Below are positions 1 to 11,228 of a stretch of DNA of 64,000 nucleotides, piece by piece. This DNA is from Dioscorea cayenensis subsp. rotundata (taxonomy: Eukaryota > Streptophyta > Magnoliopsida > Dioscoreales > Dioscoreaceae). Each line of letters starts with the position of its first letter. The first letter of the stretch is position 1. The notes below the pieces were generated by a model. That model made no database searches. It saw only the letters and a program-made list of their open reading frames with translations, and was not told the DNA's origin. Position numbers and translations under genes: made by a program. The stretch is taken from the NCBI RefSeq assembly GCF_009730915.1, contig NC_052486.1, positions 23,093,589-23,157,588 on the forward strand, given 5' to 3'.

Positions 1-43
1 TAACGGTACCCAAAAGCCGCCACCCCACTCAGAGACCACCCAG

Positions 44-724
44 CTACTCTCCCGTGTGCTGGACCTGTGTCCCCTCAGAAGGCACAACACCCCCTGTCTC
101 CTCCACCCTCGGACCTAAGAAATCCAGACTCCGACGGATGGTAGTGATGGAATCCTCCAACTTGACTTTGGAAGTCTCCCCAGCTGAAGAGAACCAAGTC
201 AAAAGCATATGAGCAATTTTAATGATGAGAGCATGCGCAGATATGTAATTAGCATTAAAAATGCAATCATTTCTAGCCAACCAAATATTCCACACAATGG
301 CTTTCACCACAAAGTCCCCCATAAACCTACAACCAGGTCGCACTAAGGATCTCCAAGTACCCTAAGCCGAGATAATGGTCAAAGGAGGATCCGGAAGCTG
401 AAATAGATGAACAAAGTAGCCCCAGACCTGCCTAGCAAGAAAACAATGAAAGAACAGGTGATCTACAGACTCTAAATCTGCATGCCACAAAACGCAGGTG
501 GCAGTAGGTAGCCGGTTACAACTTCTACTTGCTAAATTCTCAAGGGAGAGGAATTTATTTTTCCAAGCAAGCCAATTGAAGAGATTGACTTTTTTAGGGC
601 ACAAGTTACGCCAGAAGAAACCCGCCACTGGGCAGCGCAACCCACCATCATTAAGGAAGTTGTAAAAAGATTTGACCGAAAAAGAACCATTTCCTGTCAG
701 TCTCCACCATTTTTTATCCACCAA
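44..724 (-). pseudogene. LINE-A ORF2, C-terminal zinc-binding region
   Basis: Two fragments (362-724 and 44-343). The first has the zf-RVT-like pattern: VKSFYNFL, a WRNLCPKKVNLFNWLAWK block, then Cys/His residues in RLPTATCVLWHADLESVDHLFFHC. The second carries AIVWNIWLARNDCIF, the block that ends ORF2 in this LINE family; it recurs in the truncated copies at 7463-7783 and 13605-14135. The region lies downstream of the reverse transcriptase as expected. Frameshifts separate the pieces. Confidence 0.75.
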
Positions 725-955
725 CCCCCTGTGGCCCCCTGCACCGGATCACGGAGATCGGCAAGAACCAAGATGCGCATAAAAGGGCATTTCTTCAAAA
801 AGATGGAGCATCTCACACACCGTGCCGTTGGGCGCCGATGATCTTCTAAACTCTTCCGGCCAGATGTACATAGGGGCTTGTCCATTAACCCGATGGGTCT
901 TTTCCAAAAAAAGTGTTTCGTCCCCCGAATTAACACCTTGAAGGATACTGACCTC

Positions 956-2654
956 TTAGAGCCGTGCAAAGCGACTCAAAACCCCTTTCCAGAAGAAGGA
1001 TATCCTCCCCGCTTGCCTGGGGAACAAGTTCCATCGATCTAAACCATAATTAAACTTAACAATATCCGCTCCACACCAGGTCGGATCCGACAAGTACTTC
1101 CACCACCATTTGCCTAATAATGCCAAGTTAAAATTGTGGAGCTCTAAAATACCCCACCCTCCCTGATCACGCGATCGACAGAGATTCTTCCACCCCATAA
1201 GTCTACTCTTAGGATGGTCAATGTCAGGTCCCGACCATAAGAAGTCTCTTCTAATACTGTTAATCTTTTTGATGACCCAACAGGGCAATCGGAAGGGAGA
1301 CATCCAATAAGTGGGGATAGCAGAAAGGACAGAATTCACCAATGTAAGCCGACCACCTAACGACAGGTAATGCACTTTCCAAGTGGAAAGTCGCCTTCTT
1401 ATTTTAACAATAAGCTCCTCCCAGTCTTGCCTTCTAGGCCTACACCCCGAGATCGGAATACCCAGATATGTAACAGGAAGGACCCCCCTGCCACAAGAAA
1501 TTGTGTCTGCAGCTGCCTGGTCAGGAAGCAAGTCCCGAGAAGAAGAGTATAAGCAGGTTTTTGAAAAATTAGTGGCTAAACCCGTCATCCCCTCAAATAC
1601 TAACAATATAAGTTTCACCACCCACAAATCCTCAAGGCCTCCCGTAGTCAAAACCAGTAGGTCATCAGCATAATGAAGGTTGCACATACTGCCCATCTCA
1701 CCTAAAGGCACCCCAATCAAAACCTTCGAGCAGAGCATGAAAAAACATCGAGCACAGCGCATCCGTAACAAGCACAAAAAGCAAAGGAGATAGCGGGTCT
1801 CCTTGTCGTAATCCCCTTTGATATCGCACATACCCACTAGGGGAACCATTAATCAGGATAGAGGCCTTGGATGAAAACAGAATGCTCTTGATCCACCTGA
1901 TCCACCGGTCCCCAAATCCCCTTGCTCGAAGTAAATCAAAAAGGAAATCCCAGTCAACTAGATCAAAAGCCTTCGAGAAATCAACTTTCAGGATATGGCC
2001 CGGCAAACGCCTCTTGTGAATACTGAAAATCAATTCTTCTGTCGTAGCAATGTTATCCAGAATGCAGCGCCCTTTTAGAAAGGCAGATTGCTCTATACTA
2101 ACTAAGGAGTTGATGATCTTACTTAGGCGAGAAGCCAGCATTTTCGAAATAATCTTCAAGGACGAATTGATCAAACTGATGGGCCTATAGTCTCCAGGGG
2201 TTTCAGGCGAAACGACTTTAGGAATAAGAACAATAGAGGCCCAATTTATTCTTTCCAAATTCGCTCGGTGTAGATAGAAGTCTTCACAGAGTAGAATGAG
2301 ATCCGGATGAATGACATCCCAGAATTGTTTGAAGAAATAGAATGGGAACCCATCCGGCCCCGGAGCTTTATCTCCCCCCAAGTCAAAGACAGCTTTTTTG
2401 ATTTCCTCAAGTGTGAAAGGTCTCTCCAATGCAGATAGGTCAAGCAAATCTTTGTGGCCAAACAATTTATGTAGGTCAACATGAAATCTGGTCGAACGCC
2501 TTTGGCCAAATTGAAGCTTAAAATGCCCAGTGAAAATTCTACCAATATCACGAGGGTTCTCAAAAGTGACATCGTTCTTGTGCAAATAAGGGATGAAATT
2601 GCGGTTTTTACAACCATTTGCCACTGCATGAAAGAACTTGGTGTTTTCATCCAT
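956..2654 (-). pseudogene. LINE-A ORF2, reverse transcriptase domain (two frames)
   Basis: Two overlapping open frames (1698-2654 and 956-1849) together give a LINE reverse transcriptase. Diagnostic blocks are APGPDGFPF, YRPISLINSSLKIISK, QSAFLKGRCILDN, KVDFSKAFD (first catalytic Asp), LRQGDPLSPLLF and, in the second frame, LHYADDLLVL with the catalytic YADD. After this come GGWGIL and GKWWWKYL, typical of the post-RT region of plant L1 elements. A frameshift lies between the LRQGDPLSP and YADD blocks (about 1700-1800), so no continuous catalytic domain can be made. Confidence 0.9.
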
Positions 2655-2771
2655 ATCTTTTAACCATTGAAGTCTAGACCTCTGCTTTCATTAAATCTCT
2701 TCTCGCTTGTGGATAACCTTTAGGTTATCTAACAGGTCTCTCTCTTGTCGGGACTCATCCAAGGACAGACT

Positions 2772-3791
2772 TCACTCCTCCTTGGCCAAATCCAGAACTT
2801 CTAGATCATGTAGAAGCGAAAGCTTTTTTAGTTTGATAGAACCGAAATCGTGCTTAGCCCAATGTCTAAGACGCGCTCTGACCCCAGCAATCTTTTTGGA
2901 GAAAATGAAGGCACCACACCCTACAGGTGTAATTTCAGTCCACCATTGTTGCACCAAGCCCTGAAACCCCTCCATCGTAGTCCAAGCCATCTCGAACCGG
3001 AACGGTTTAGGATTGAAAGAATGATAACCCACTTCCAGCCTAAGCGGCCCATGATCAGAACCCAGTCTGGGGAGGCTGGTCTGCACCACCCTAGGAAAGC
3101 AAGCTAACCAATCGTTGTTGACTAGGAAGCGATCAAGTTTGACCCAGATAGGTTCAGCTTGACCATTTGTCCAGGTAAATCTTCTGCCCACCGAAGGGGG
3201 TTCAGTAAGACCCATCTCATGCAGAAAAGTTTTGGCACATCTGATATCTTCCAAGTTGGGATTACCAGAGGGTTTATCCTCGGCTGTGAAAATAGCATTA
3301 AAGTCCCCAGATACTACCCATGGCCCAGGGCCCGCACCCCTGTTGGCTTTAAGCTCCTCCCAGAAGGCCTGCTTGCGAGATCGCTCATGAGGACCATAAA
3401 CCATTGTACAACGCCAACTAAGATTATTGGATTTAGAAATGAAATCCACCGACAAACTGAATCCCCCCACCCGTGCTAGATTCCCAAGAAACAGCCCGTT
3501 GTTCCAGCCAATAGTGATACCTCCCGCCGACCCTTTAGCCGGCACGTAAGTGAAATGATCGAGGTGGCCCCCACCGATCTCCCGCCAAATGGTTTGATTA
3601 ATTTCCTCCAGTTTTGTTTCTTGAATACAACAAACCTCAGCATGGTGGATCCTAAGAAAATCTTTAACTAAAAACCGCTTAGATGACCCACCAAGCCCCC
3701 TAACATTCCAATTGATTAAGTTAATAAGTAACCAACTAGCAACCTCGAGCCTCCAAGGAGGTCGACTCTGCTCCAATAGGGCAGGAAGCAC
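2772..3791 (-). pseudogene. LINE-A ORF2, endonuclease domain
   Basis: An exonuclease-endonuclease-phosphatase fold domain that nicks target DNA to prime reverse transcription. Visible family motifs in order: NVRGLGG near the start, CCIQETKL, YGPHERSR, VSGDFNAIF, FTWTNGQ with LDRFLVN, and the C-terminal SDHGPL with the catalytic Asp-His pair. All expected blocks are present, so this domain itself is nearly intact. The genuine ORF2 start lies shortly before NVRG; the upstream 20 or so codons overlap the ORF1 end in another frame. The reading frame is lost after residue 339, before the reverse transcriptase. Confidence 0.85.
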
Positions 3792-4659
3792 GTGACTTTT
3801 CTAACAATCGAATGTGATCAATGCAATCATTCTCAGAAGCAGTAAAGGAAATGCCACATACATCACAATAACTTGCAATTTGAACATTAGACCAATCAGA
3901 AACATATAATGGTTTGGCACACATACCTGTGTCACCACCGCCTCCAGAGCCTTTCTTCTTTGCTGATTTAGGTGGCTCCGCAATGTACCCTGCCTCCTCA
4001 GTGAACCGAGTAGAAGGTTTTTTCTGTCGTTCACTTTTCCTAGTCCCGGCCGGTTGCCCCACCACTGCAACATCCTTTTCTCTGTGTAAATCCGGCATCA
4101 GCTTCCTAAGATTGATCTCAAATTCTGAAATTGAATCATCAGATTCAAAATCCTGATCCGATGATTGATCATCAGCAGTCCGAATGTCAGACTGAACCGC
4201 CTCGATGGTCATCTCCGCACCCTTGATAACCTTCTCCTCAGTTGACACCATCTCTGGAACCAACACCCAAGTCCCAGCCAAGAACTGCCAAGTGAAGCCA
4301 TTCGGAACCGCCAAAGAAGGAACTGCTGACTCATCTTTGAAATTCACCTTTGTAAGTAAAGGAGGGGGACCACATAAACTCTCCTCTAGCTGGACCTTAT
4401 TAGTTTCCACCTCAGGCCCAAGCCCGATATCTAGCACACCAACCGGCCCGAGATCCCGATCCAACCCAACATCACTTGTATTAGACGGCCCAACTCCCTT
4501 ACAGCCCACCTTATCAAGAGAAGATGTGAGCCCATATGGGTGGTCCACATCACTCAGTAATAGAGGGTCCAAATTGGCCACCCCGATCTCAGAGTTATTA
4601 TGCTGGCCCGAACAGAAACTAAGCCCAACAACTTGGGCCACTGGATCCTCGTTAACCAA
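3736..4659 (-). pseudogene. LINE-A ORF1, C-terminal block with KKPSxR motif
   Basis: A 307-codon frame. The first two thirds are acidic and variable. From about residue 205 there is a basic motif, SERQKKPSTRFTEEAGYI, then a Pro/Lys patch (PPKSAKKK) and a terminal module with CDVCGISF and LLEKSRAS. The second LINE in this window (17426-18706) has the same module in the same order, although the two elements are otherwise strongly diverged. The module ends just before the endonuclease start, so it is the ORF1 C-terminus. Its function is unknown to me; a nucleic-acid or chromatin contact is only a guess. Confidence 0.6.
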
Positions 4660-4914
4660 GGTCTCAAGAGGAGGCTTATCATGTTCCAGCGCACACTCAT
4701 TCTAAGATCCCGCAGGCCCATCAAGCAAATCACTATCGTGAACTAGCACACTTATGTTCCGAGAATCCGCAGGCACACCTTGCAGATCACAAACGTGCAC
4801 CAACGCACTCTCGTTACGAGTACCCGCAGGCACACCATGCAAAAGCCTATCGTGCACCGGCGGTCCACAAGTATCATGCACCGCCTCCTTAACTTGTCCA
4901 CACTTATCCTTAAA

Positions 4915-5589
4915 CTAAACCTTCCCAACCTTAACATGTTCCACTCCAACCTTGACCAATCCTCGGCTGCCACCTTTCTCAAGCTTAACCTGGTCCAACG
5001 CCTGCAACGGACGAGCCCGCCATTGCTCGACACGTCTCCCAGCCGTACCCTGCAAAGCCCCACCAACCACTTTGTCAGCGCGTCTCTCGGGAGACCGAGC
5101 CAAGGAACGTCCATCGGACCGTCTCTTGCCTGAGTCCGGCTTACCCAGGCGACGTTCCGACACCCGAGCACGAAGGAGACTAACGTCGGTGCCACTGTGG
5201 GAGTAAGGCTCCACCATCACCGACGACTCCTTTGACCGAGCATCAAGAGCACCACTAGTCCCTTTTTCTTTCGCGGGGAGACGCACCGGCATCTCGGGGC
5301 CTCTCCTACAACCCGAGTGGGAGCTAAGCTCCACCACCCCGAAACTAGGAGAGCTACTAGTAGCACCATCCTTCGGACACAGCAGCGCTTTACCTCTCCC
5401 CGTCTCAACCTGCGCCAAGGGCCCAACACCATGAACTTCGTTGTCGTTTGTCACTAAAGCATAACGGCCCAATTCCCTACGATAAGTCGGAATTAACCCG
5501 TGATCCTCAGTGAACAAAACCACATATTTCCTCATTCCCATACTGAAGTCGAGCTCCAACGACAACGCCACCCCTGCCCGACGCCGCAC
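4915..5589 (-). pseudogene. LINE-A ORF1, middle part in a shifted frame
   Basis: This 224-codon stretch overlaps the end of the upstream ORF1 frame by about 80 bases and continues it after a frameshift. It opens with a hydrophobic/aromatic patch, then becomes a low-complexity Arg/Ser/Glu-rich region with no domain I recognise. Length and position match the linker between the zinc-knuckle part and the conserved C-terminal block of ORF1. No stand-alone gene is likely here. Between 4660 and 4915 there is no long open frame, showing further decay. Confidence 0.5.
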
Positions 5590-6592
5590 TAGCGCCGAAA
5601 TAAACTACTTGTGAGGAAGCTCCGCCTGTGATAACGCAACCAATTCTCCCATTGGTCGCGTCACCTCGGCGAGGATGTTCCAGCACCAAGCATGGATAGG
5701 CAAGTTCCAAATCAAGATCCACCTGCCCTCCCCCGAAGCTCTGCCAACGGCCCCCCAGTTCCGCCGACCATGGGGCGATTTTTAGCACACAATGCCCGTC
5801 TTTGGTCATAGTCTTGAACTTCCCCATCTTGCACAGCTCCTTAACGTCCTTCCTGTTCACCAACGGTAGCAGAAAGGTGCAATCGTTGAGCGGAGTTATG
5901 GGTCCGGCCAGAGATATATTAATGAGGGACGGGACGACGGCCAACAAGTTGGCTTCGTTAACGAATCCCTCCTCAAGAGATAGCACCGCCACCTTTGCCA
6001 GTTCTTCACGTAATTCCGACGACTCTGGAGATAAAGAGATTGAAAGCGAGGCGTGGTTGACCTTCAAACCCCTCGGAGCCTCTTGAGAGGTTTCCATCAC
6101 AACAGCAGTCGATACACCTGCAGAGGATCCCTGCTGCCCAGCGTGCTTAGATCGTACATGCACCTTTTTCCTATGTGGGCTTCGCTTCGTCACCACCGGA
6201 CAGTGAGCAACCATGTGGCCGACGCATGCGCACCTCAAACACACGATTTGATGACGGCATTCCGCCATTTTGTGAGTGTTCCTGAAGCATCGGCCATAAG
6301 AAGAATCTTTCGGCGAGCGCGGTCGCTTGGCCCCAGAAAGCTTAGGTCGATCAGAAGAATCCCGCCTCACCGCTTGATTTTTCGCTGGAGGCTCTCCTGA
6401 AGAAGAAGAGCTTGCCGCTTGAGCATACGATATCCCTACCTGCGTTTGTGAAGTCCCTCCCAAATGCGGAACACCGAGAGGAAGAGAAGAGGATGAGGTC
6501 TTGTCTGCCGCTCGAAGCTTGCCACCCCCTCCGCTGCCGTCACCGGAGTCGCCCCAGAGGCTCCGCAGTAGACTCATAGTCGAACTCTTCAT
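5507..6592 (-). pseudogene. LINE-A ORF1, N-terminal part: gag-like protein with zinc knuckle
   Basis: An open frame of 361 codons, ATG at 6592. Residues 1-110 are Ser/Gly/Pro-rich. A tandem zinc-knuckle region follows: the first knuckle has lost a Cys (RCFRNTHKMAEC), while the second, CLRCACVGHMVAHC, is a complete CX2CX4HX4C. The second half (from about residue 215) resembles the RNA-binding-like DUF4283 region of plant LINE ORF1 proteins by position and general pattern; that assignment is inferred. ORF1 proteins of L1 elements bind the element RNA in the ribonucleoprotein. The frame is lost near 5507 and continues in another frame at 4915-5589, so this is a broken gene. Confidence 0.75.
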
Positions 6593-7197
6593 CCAAGCCC
6601 AAGACTAGTCTTCCTTCCCTCCCTCTCAAACATCCTCCAGGGATTTTAGTCTGTAAATTTCTGCAAGGCAACGATTAGAAATGACTGTTGGTACTTCACC
6701 TAAGGTTCCACATTTTCAACGAAATATTATTTAAAAAAAATTGGTTAAACCACAACTAAATATTACTCATACGTTACATATTACAGACTCAATATAGTAA
6801 AGTACACAGTTGAAAAATTGCCGGTCTAACTTTTCTAACTTCCATTCATTCTTAGAGCAAGCCACTTTTGTTTTTATATATTTCTACTGTGTACTGATTT
6901 GCATGGAAGTCACACATGTTATGTATTTTATAAACAACAAAATTCAAATTAATTAAAAAAAAATGAAAAGACTCAATAGTTTATAAAAATGTATAGGGAA
7001 AGGATGCAATGGTTTATGGAGGATCATAATGATTCATGAAATATTTTTTTTTTAAAATCACAGTTTTGTTAAAGCACCAAAAAAAAAAAAAGGAGGCTCA
7101 ATATTTTTCAAATTTTACTTTTGAAAGGTTACAACTCTTTCCAAAGATTATATAGAAAACTATAAATAATCCCCTTTACAAAACATCGGAGTATGTA

Positions 7198-7823
7198 TTT
7201 TTTTTTTATAAAAAAGTGAATAAACCACTATTTTATTAGAAACAGAAGGAACAAGACAAGACTGACACACAGAAGAAAACAAGCACCAAAGCTAAATGTA
7301 TATAACATTTGAAGTCTCTCACCAGCAGTGACGCACTAAGAAAAAAAGAAAGAAAAGAAAAAAGAAACAACGAGGGAACGGAAAAACAACTAGATCGGCG
7401 AAGACATCTGTTTGGAATCACAGGTCTGCCAAAGCTGTCTGAAGGAGCTGATCACTCCTAAGCTATAGTAAGTCTGCATCGTCTGTATCAGTTGTGACTC
7501 TTGCGCTCATGAAATTGAGGGAACGCTTAATCCTCTCAGAAGCTTCACTGAGTGTTTGCTGGTGAGAATCTAAAATTGTGGAGCACCAAGAAAGAAGCAT
7601 ATGGGCAATTTTGATAATAACAGTATTAAATAGTAGAGCAAGTAATTGAAATACGCGAATGTTTCTTTCCAACCATATATTCCAAACAATGGCTCTGGAG
7701 ATTAAATCCCACGACATTTGTTGATTAGTATTTAACGAAGGTAACCAGAAAGTCCAAATACTAACAACAGATGGTGGATACAAGTGAAGATCAAGTAATT
7801 GGTTGAAGAAAGACCAAATACGC
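7198..7823 (-). mobile_element. 5'-truncated LINE copy with 12-bp target-site duplication
   Basis: A minus-strand LINE 3' end. It has poly(T) at the left (the reversed poly(A)), a 3' UTR with the hairpin-like TTTATTCAC signature, and the ORF2 C-terminus (7463-7783) with AIVWNIWLERN and the RIKRSLNFMSAR ending shared with the other LINEs here. It is bounded by an exact 12-bp direct repeat, TCGGAGTATGTA, at 7186-7197 and 7824-7835. The LINE end and the target share a few bases at the 5' junction. This is a textbook target-primed insertion truncated at its 5' end. Confidence 0.92.
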
Positions 7824-7835
7824 TCGGAGTATGTA

Positions 7836-9104
7836 CCTTGATTGTGTACATTTTGAGTGTTTCAGTATTCATATTTAGGAAACTTCATGCAACATACAAT
7901 CTCATTGCCAAACACTGCCTTACACAGTGGAAAAACATATGAGCTTGAGTGGCGAGTTGAAGGGTTTAATCCCACAGTCAACATGACTATAGCAATATTA
8001 TGCAACACCGTAGGAATACTATATAGTACTTTTTATTAGGTCCTCTATGAGAAAAGTCATATTTCCATCCTTCAAAAATTGGAGAGCAAAAAAATTTATC
8101 ATTATGGGGTTATGATCACTGATATATCATCTTGAGCACACGTAACAGGGTGTCATTGCCCTGCGTGTTAACCCGCCACACATGGTAAATCTCTAGGGGT
8201 TATAAGCCACCATAACTGATGCAGCACTGTAACTGTCTATCCCTTTGACAAACCCTTGTGAATGGCATTTGTCGTCTTTGCAAATATATATATATATATA
8301 TATATATATTACATTCTTATTTATTTAGATGGCGTGGTAAATAGCAATGTGTTGCATGTCATTGGGGCGATTGGTTGCAGCAAGTGGAATGGTTTTATTG
8401 CTAAAGCCATGCACACCCTTCTTTGAGTGTGCATCAATCAGATTGGAGAAGGCAGATAATCCTCGGAAAATTGGGAGAAATATTGATTCTTTGCATGCAA
8501 AATGACTAATTTGCCCTAGTATATGGTAGACTCATATAATCTTTAAAATATATATATATAATTAATTTTTAATATGATAATCATTGAAATTAATATCGTT
8601 TATTTATTTAAATAGTTAATTTATTATAATTAAAATACACGGTTTTTAAAGTAAATCATGTGATTTAAGTAATTATTATAAGTATAGTTGACGTGAATAA
8701 TAATTTGAATTAAATATTTAATTTAAATATTAAATTATAATAATGGAAAAAATTATATCCAAAATATCTTATTTAAATTTTTTTTTAAAAAAGACGACAA
8801 GTGCGTGTCTGCGCAAAAAACTTATTTTGATGCTGCTAACCACTTGAGCCAAGTGACTTTGACAATTATAGCATTCACTCGTTAACTCATTATTTTACAC
8901 AAATATCATTTATTTATTATAAAGTATACGTGTAAATTTTTATAATTAAAAATAGTAATAATTTAATCTACTATTCTATTTTATACATAATATTATTTAT
9001 TACATTAAGGATGTCATAACTATTTTACCACAGTTTTCTTTTCTTTTATTTATCTCATCACAATCAATTACCTCAAAATTAAACCAAACACCCTTTTATT
9101 AATG
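7836..9104. other. AT-rich intergenic stretch, no gene seen
   Basis: Contains the end of the duplicated flank to about 7910, then unique-looking sequence without a convincing coding frame. There is a (TA)n microsatellite at about 8283-8310. The words GCATTTGTCGTCTTTG (8266-8285) and, reversed, GACGACAAGTGCG (8791-8803) resemble the 3' end of the SINE at 22548. The second is followed at 8840-8860 by the reverse of a tRNA-like A box (TGGCTCAAGTGG), so a degraded minus-strand SINE may lie at about 8770-8885. Confidence 0.4.
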
Positions 9105-9109
9105 TCATT

Positions 9110-10265
9110 TGTTAGTGCAACCGCACTATTTATTGGCATAATTTGACACCTAGGCCAAGTGACGTGGCAACCAAAGTGACAAAGTATAATTGATGATGTG
9201 GCAAGCATGGTAACATGGCAAGGAGACTTGGAGTGCAAGGCAAACATCTTGAAGATCTTGGTGGAGCTATTTTTAGTAAGTCTCTAACATGGAGCCAAAT
9301 ATCTTGAAGATCATGGTGAAGCTATCTTAAAGATCTTGGTGGAGTTATTTTTGGCAATGCATTACAACTTGAAGACAAGATCATATCAAAACCATATTTA
9401 GGTGATTTGATTGAAGACTAAATATGGTGGAGCTTAATTAAAGAAAGATCTATTCATGGTGTGAATGAAGATATGATTTGAAGAATCCTTGATGAGAATC
9501 ATTGAAGTCCATTAACGGCAAGATTTGAGGACCAAACTTGGGTGAATTGAAGATCAAGTTTGGAGAATCTTTGAAGACCAAATTTAGGTGAATTGAAGAC
9601 TAAGTTTGGTATGTTTCATTGAAGACGCACAAGGACGTGTGCCCCTTGCGAGGGAACTGCGTGATGAGGAACTGAAGAGGTAGGCTAGTTGCGGCGATCG
9701 GGATCGGGAGATTTGGGTCGCGATCGACTCGGACTCAAGCATGACCGGGAGGTTGATGGGTCTTGAGGTCATTCGCAACGTAAACGTAACTCGACTCAAG
9801 TCGTAGATCGAGACCATGTTGCAATTCATGTTACAACGAAGTTGCAACCTAATTTCGACAGTGTTTTTAAATTAGTAGCCAGGAGATTCTAAAAGAGGTA
9901 TGTGCTATATTTGGGACGTTGAGGCGTCTATATAAGTTACGTTGCTCGTAGATTGTAGGGGTGACTCTTGGGTGACTCTTGGAGGAGAGTGTGTGAGCAC
10001 CAAACAATCTAGAGAGGGTAGTGATCTTTATTGTTGAGAGTGTGAGTGACAAGTGTTTGTACTCATCTATTTTTACCTCTTTTAGTGGATTGTTTATCTC
10101 CGTGTTTGGCTCCCCAGACGTAGGCGAGTGAACGCCGAACTGGGTTACCAACGTTGTGTGTCTCCTTGTGTTTGTTTGTGTGCTTTTTTTTATTGGTTTG
10201 TGTGAGACTTCTATGAGTGCTTAAGTGTTACTTAATACCCACAAACCACACCGGAGGAACTAACA
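9110..10265 (+). mobile_element. Solo LTR with 5-bp target-site duplication
   Basis: Starts TGTTAG and ends CTAACA, a 6-bp terminal inverted repeat in the TG...CA form. It is flanked by the exact direct repeat TCATT at 9105-9109 and 10266-10270. It contains a TATA box (TCTATATAAGTT, about 9928), repeated GAAGATCTTGGTGGAG-type words at 9240-9420, and a 3' part (GCCGAACTGGGTTACC, CACCGGAGGAAC) typical of copia-type LTRs. No internal retroviral-type coding region adjoins it, so it is a recombined solo LTR. Two relatives lie at 12655-13010 and, reversed, at 38233-39695. Short open frames inside it on the minus strand have no support. Confidence 0.9.
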
Positions 10266-11228
10266 TCATTTTTTGCTATTAGATAGCCGCTTATAGTTCC
10301 ATTAAACAAGACTGCTCAGAGTACTAGAAATTAAACATTTTTTTATTTTTTGAAAATACTAGGAACCATAATTATTATTATTATTATTATTATTATAAAA
10401 TGAATAAATTATTTTTTTTAAAATACTAGGAACCATAAGTATTATATCATTTATTTTTAAAATAAAATAAATAAATTACAAATTTATTAAAAGAAAAAAA
10501 TTACATAATATACATTTTGTGTTCTTATTATTTGGAACCAGTAGTATTCTTATTATTTCTTGACTTGTTCTTATCCTGCTTACAATGGTCCATCTAAGAA
10601 TTGATTGATCATTGATGCCTATATATTTTTGTGTGTTCCAATTCAATAAAGGTGTAAAGGGGTTTTGTTCTTTCTCTCTCTCTCTTATCTTCTCCGTTCA
10701 CAAAGTCAATTGTACTTATGATGACTTCCTACAATTAAACAACAAGGTGACAATCGAAGTGGTGGGCAATTTTTCTTCTTCCATCAGTGATGGATATATA
10801 GCTTGCACAAACAAATACAAATATTGATGTCATTGATGCTGTCATAATCCTCTTGAAAAGCTATATCAGCAGTGTCAGTGTGGTTTATCCACTTCGGAAA
10901 TATATATATATATATATATATCAGCAGAATATATATGTCACACTTGTTTAACGTATTCTAATTAATAGCAAACACTTTTAATTCTTACATATCAAGCATC
11001 CATGTCATGTGTCATATCTTCTTCATATTAAGTAGTTTACACGGCAGAAATTATGTGATCTATGATGTGCCACAATAACTTCGATGATGCATCAAGAAAC
11101 TCGGCATCTAAAAGAATGACACAGCCCAATTAATGTTGTCCCCCCACCTAAATTCTATTAATTGCTTGTCTTGCTTAACAAACCTACAAGAATGTGTTAT
11201 TCAACATAGCATTTACTTAATAAATTAA

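Larger units (their letters stand above)
1..6650 (-). mobile_element. L1-type LINE retrotransposon (LINE-A), 3' end beyond the window
   Basis: A non-LTR retrotransposon read on the minus strand. In order from about 6.6 kb downwards it shows a gag-like ORF1 with a zinc knuckle, an apurinic-type endonuclease, a reverse transcriptase with a YADD box and a C-terminal zinc-binding (zf-RVT-like) domain. This order is that of plant L1 elements. Frameshifts and stops split every ORF, so the copy is dead. The 5' end is placed near 6650 because from about 6680 the sequence aligns with the 22.06-kb flank. The 3' UTR, poly(A) tail and target-site duplication lie left of base 1 and cannot be checked. It is clearly more GC-rich than the AT-rich flank. 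Confidence 0.93.
6680..11110. repeat. Duplicated flank, copy A (homologous to 22060-24040)
   Basis: Blocks at 6680-7197, 7824-7910, 10271-10320, 10515-10735 and 10825-11100 align in the same order and orientation with 22070-24040. Shared words include TTGGTAC followed by CCACATTTTCAAC, GACATGTTATGTATTTTATAAAC-like text, CATTTTGAGTGTTT, GTTCACAAAGTCAATTGTAC and GCTGTCATAATCCTC. In copy B this DNA lies upstream of the oxygenase gene (19993-21745, minus), so copy A is probably the upstream flank of a lost or off-window paralogue, now abutting LINE-A. The gaps in the alignment are filled by insertions, each annotated separately. No coding sequence was recognised in it. Confidence 0.75.

Noticed and set aside
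7857..8039. 60-codon frame that loosely resembled a secreted oxidase start
   Set aside because: No family motif could be confirmed; the words that seemed similar are too short.
9584..10151. Two minus-strand frames inside the 9.1-kb solo LTR
   Set aside because: They lie within a noncoding LTR with exact borders and have no domain.
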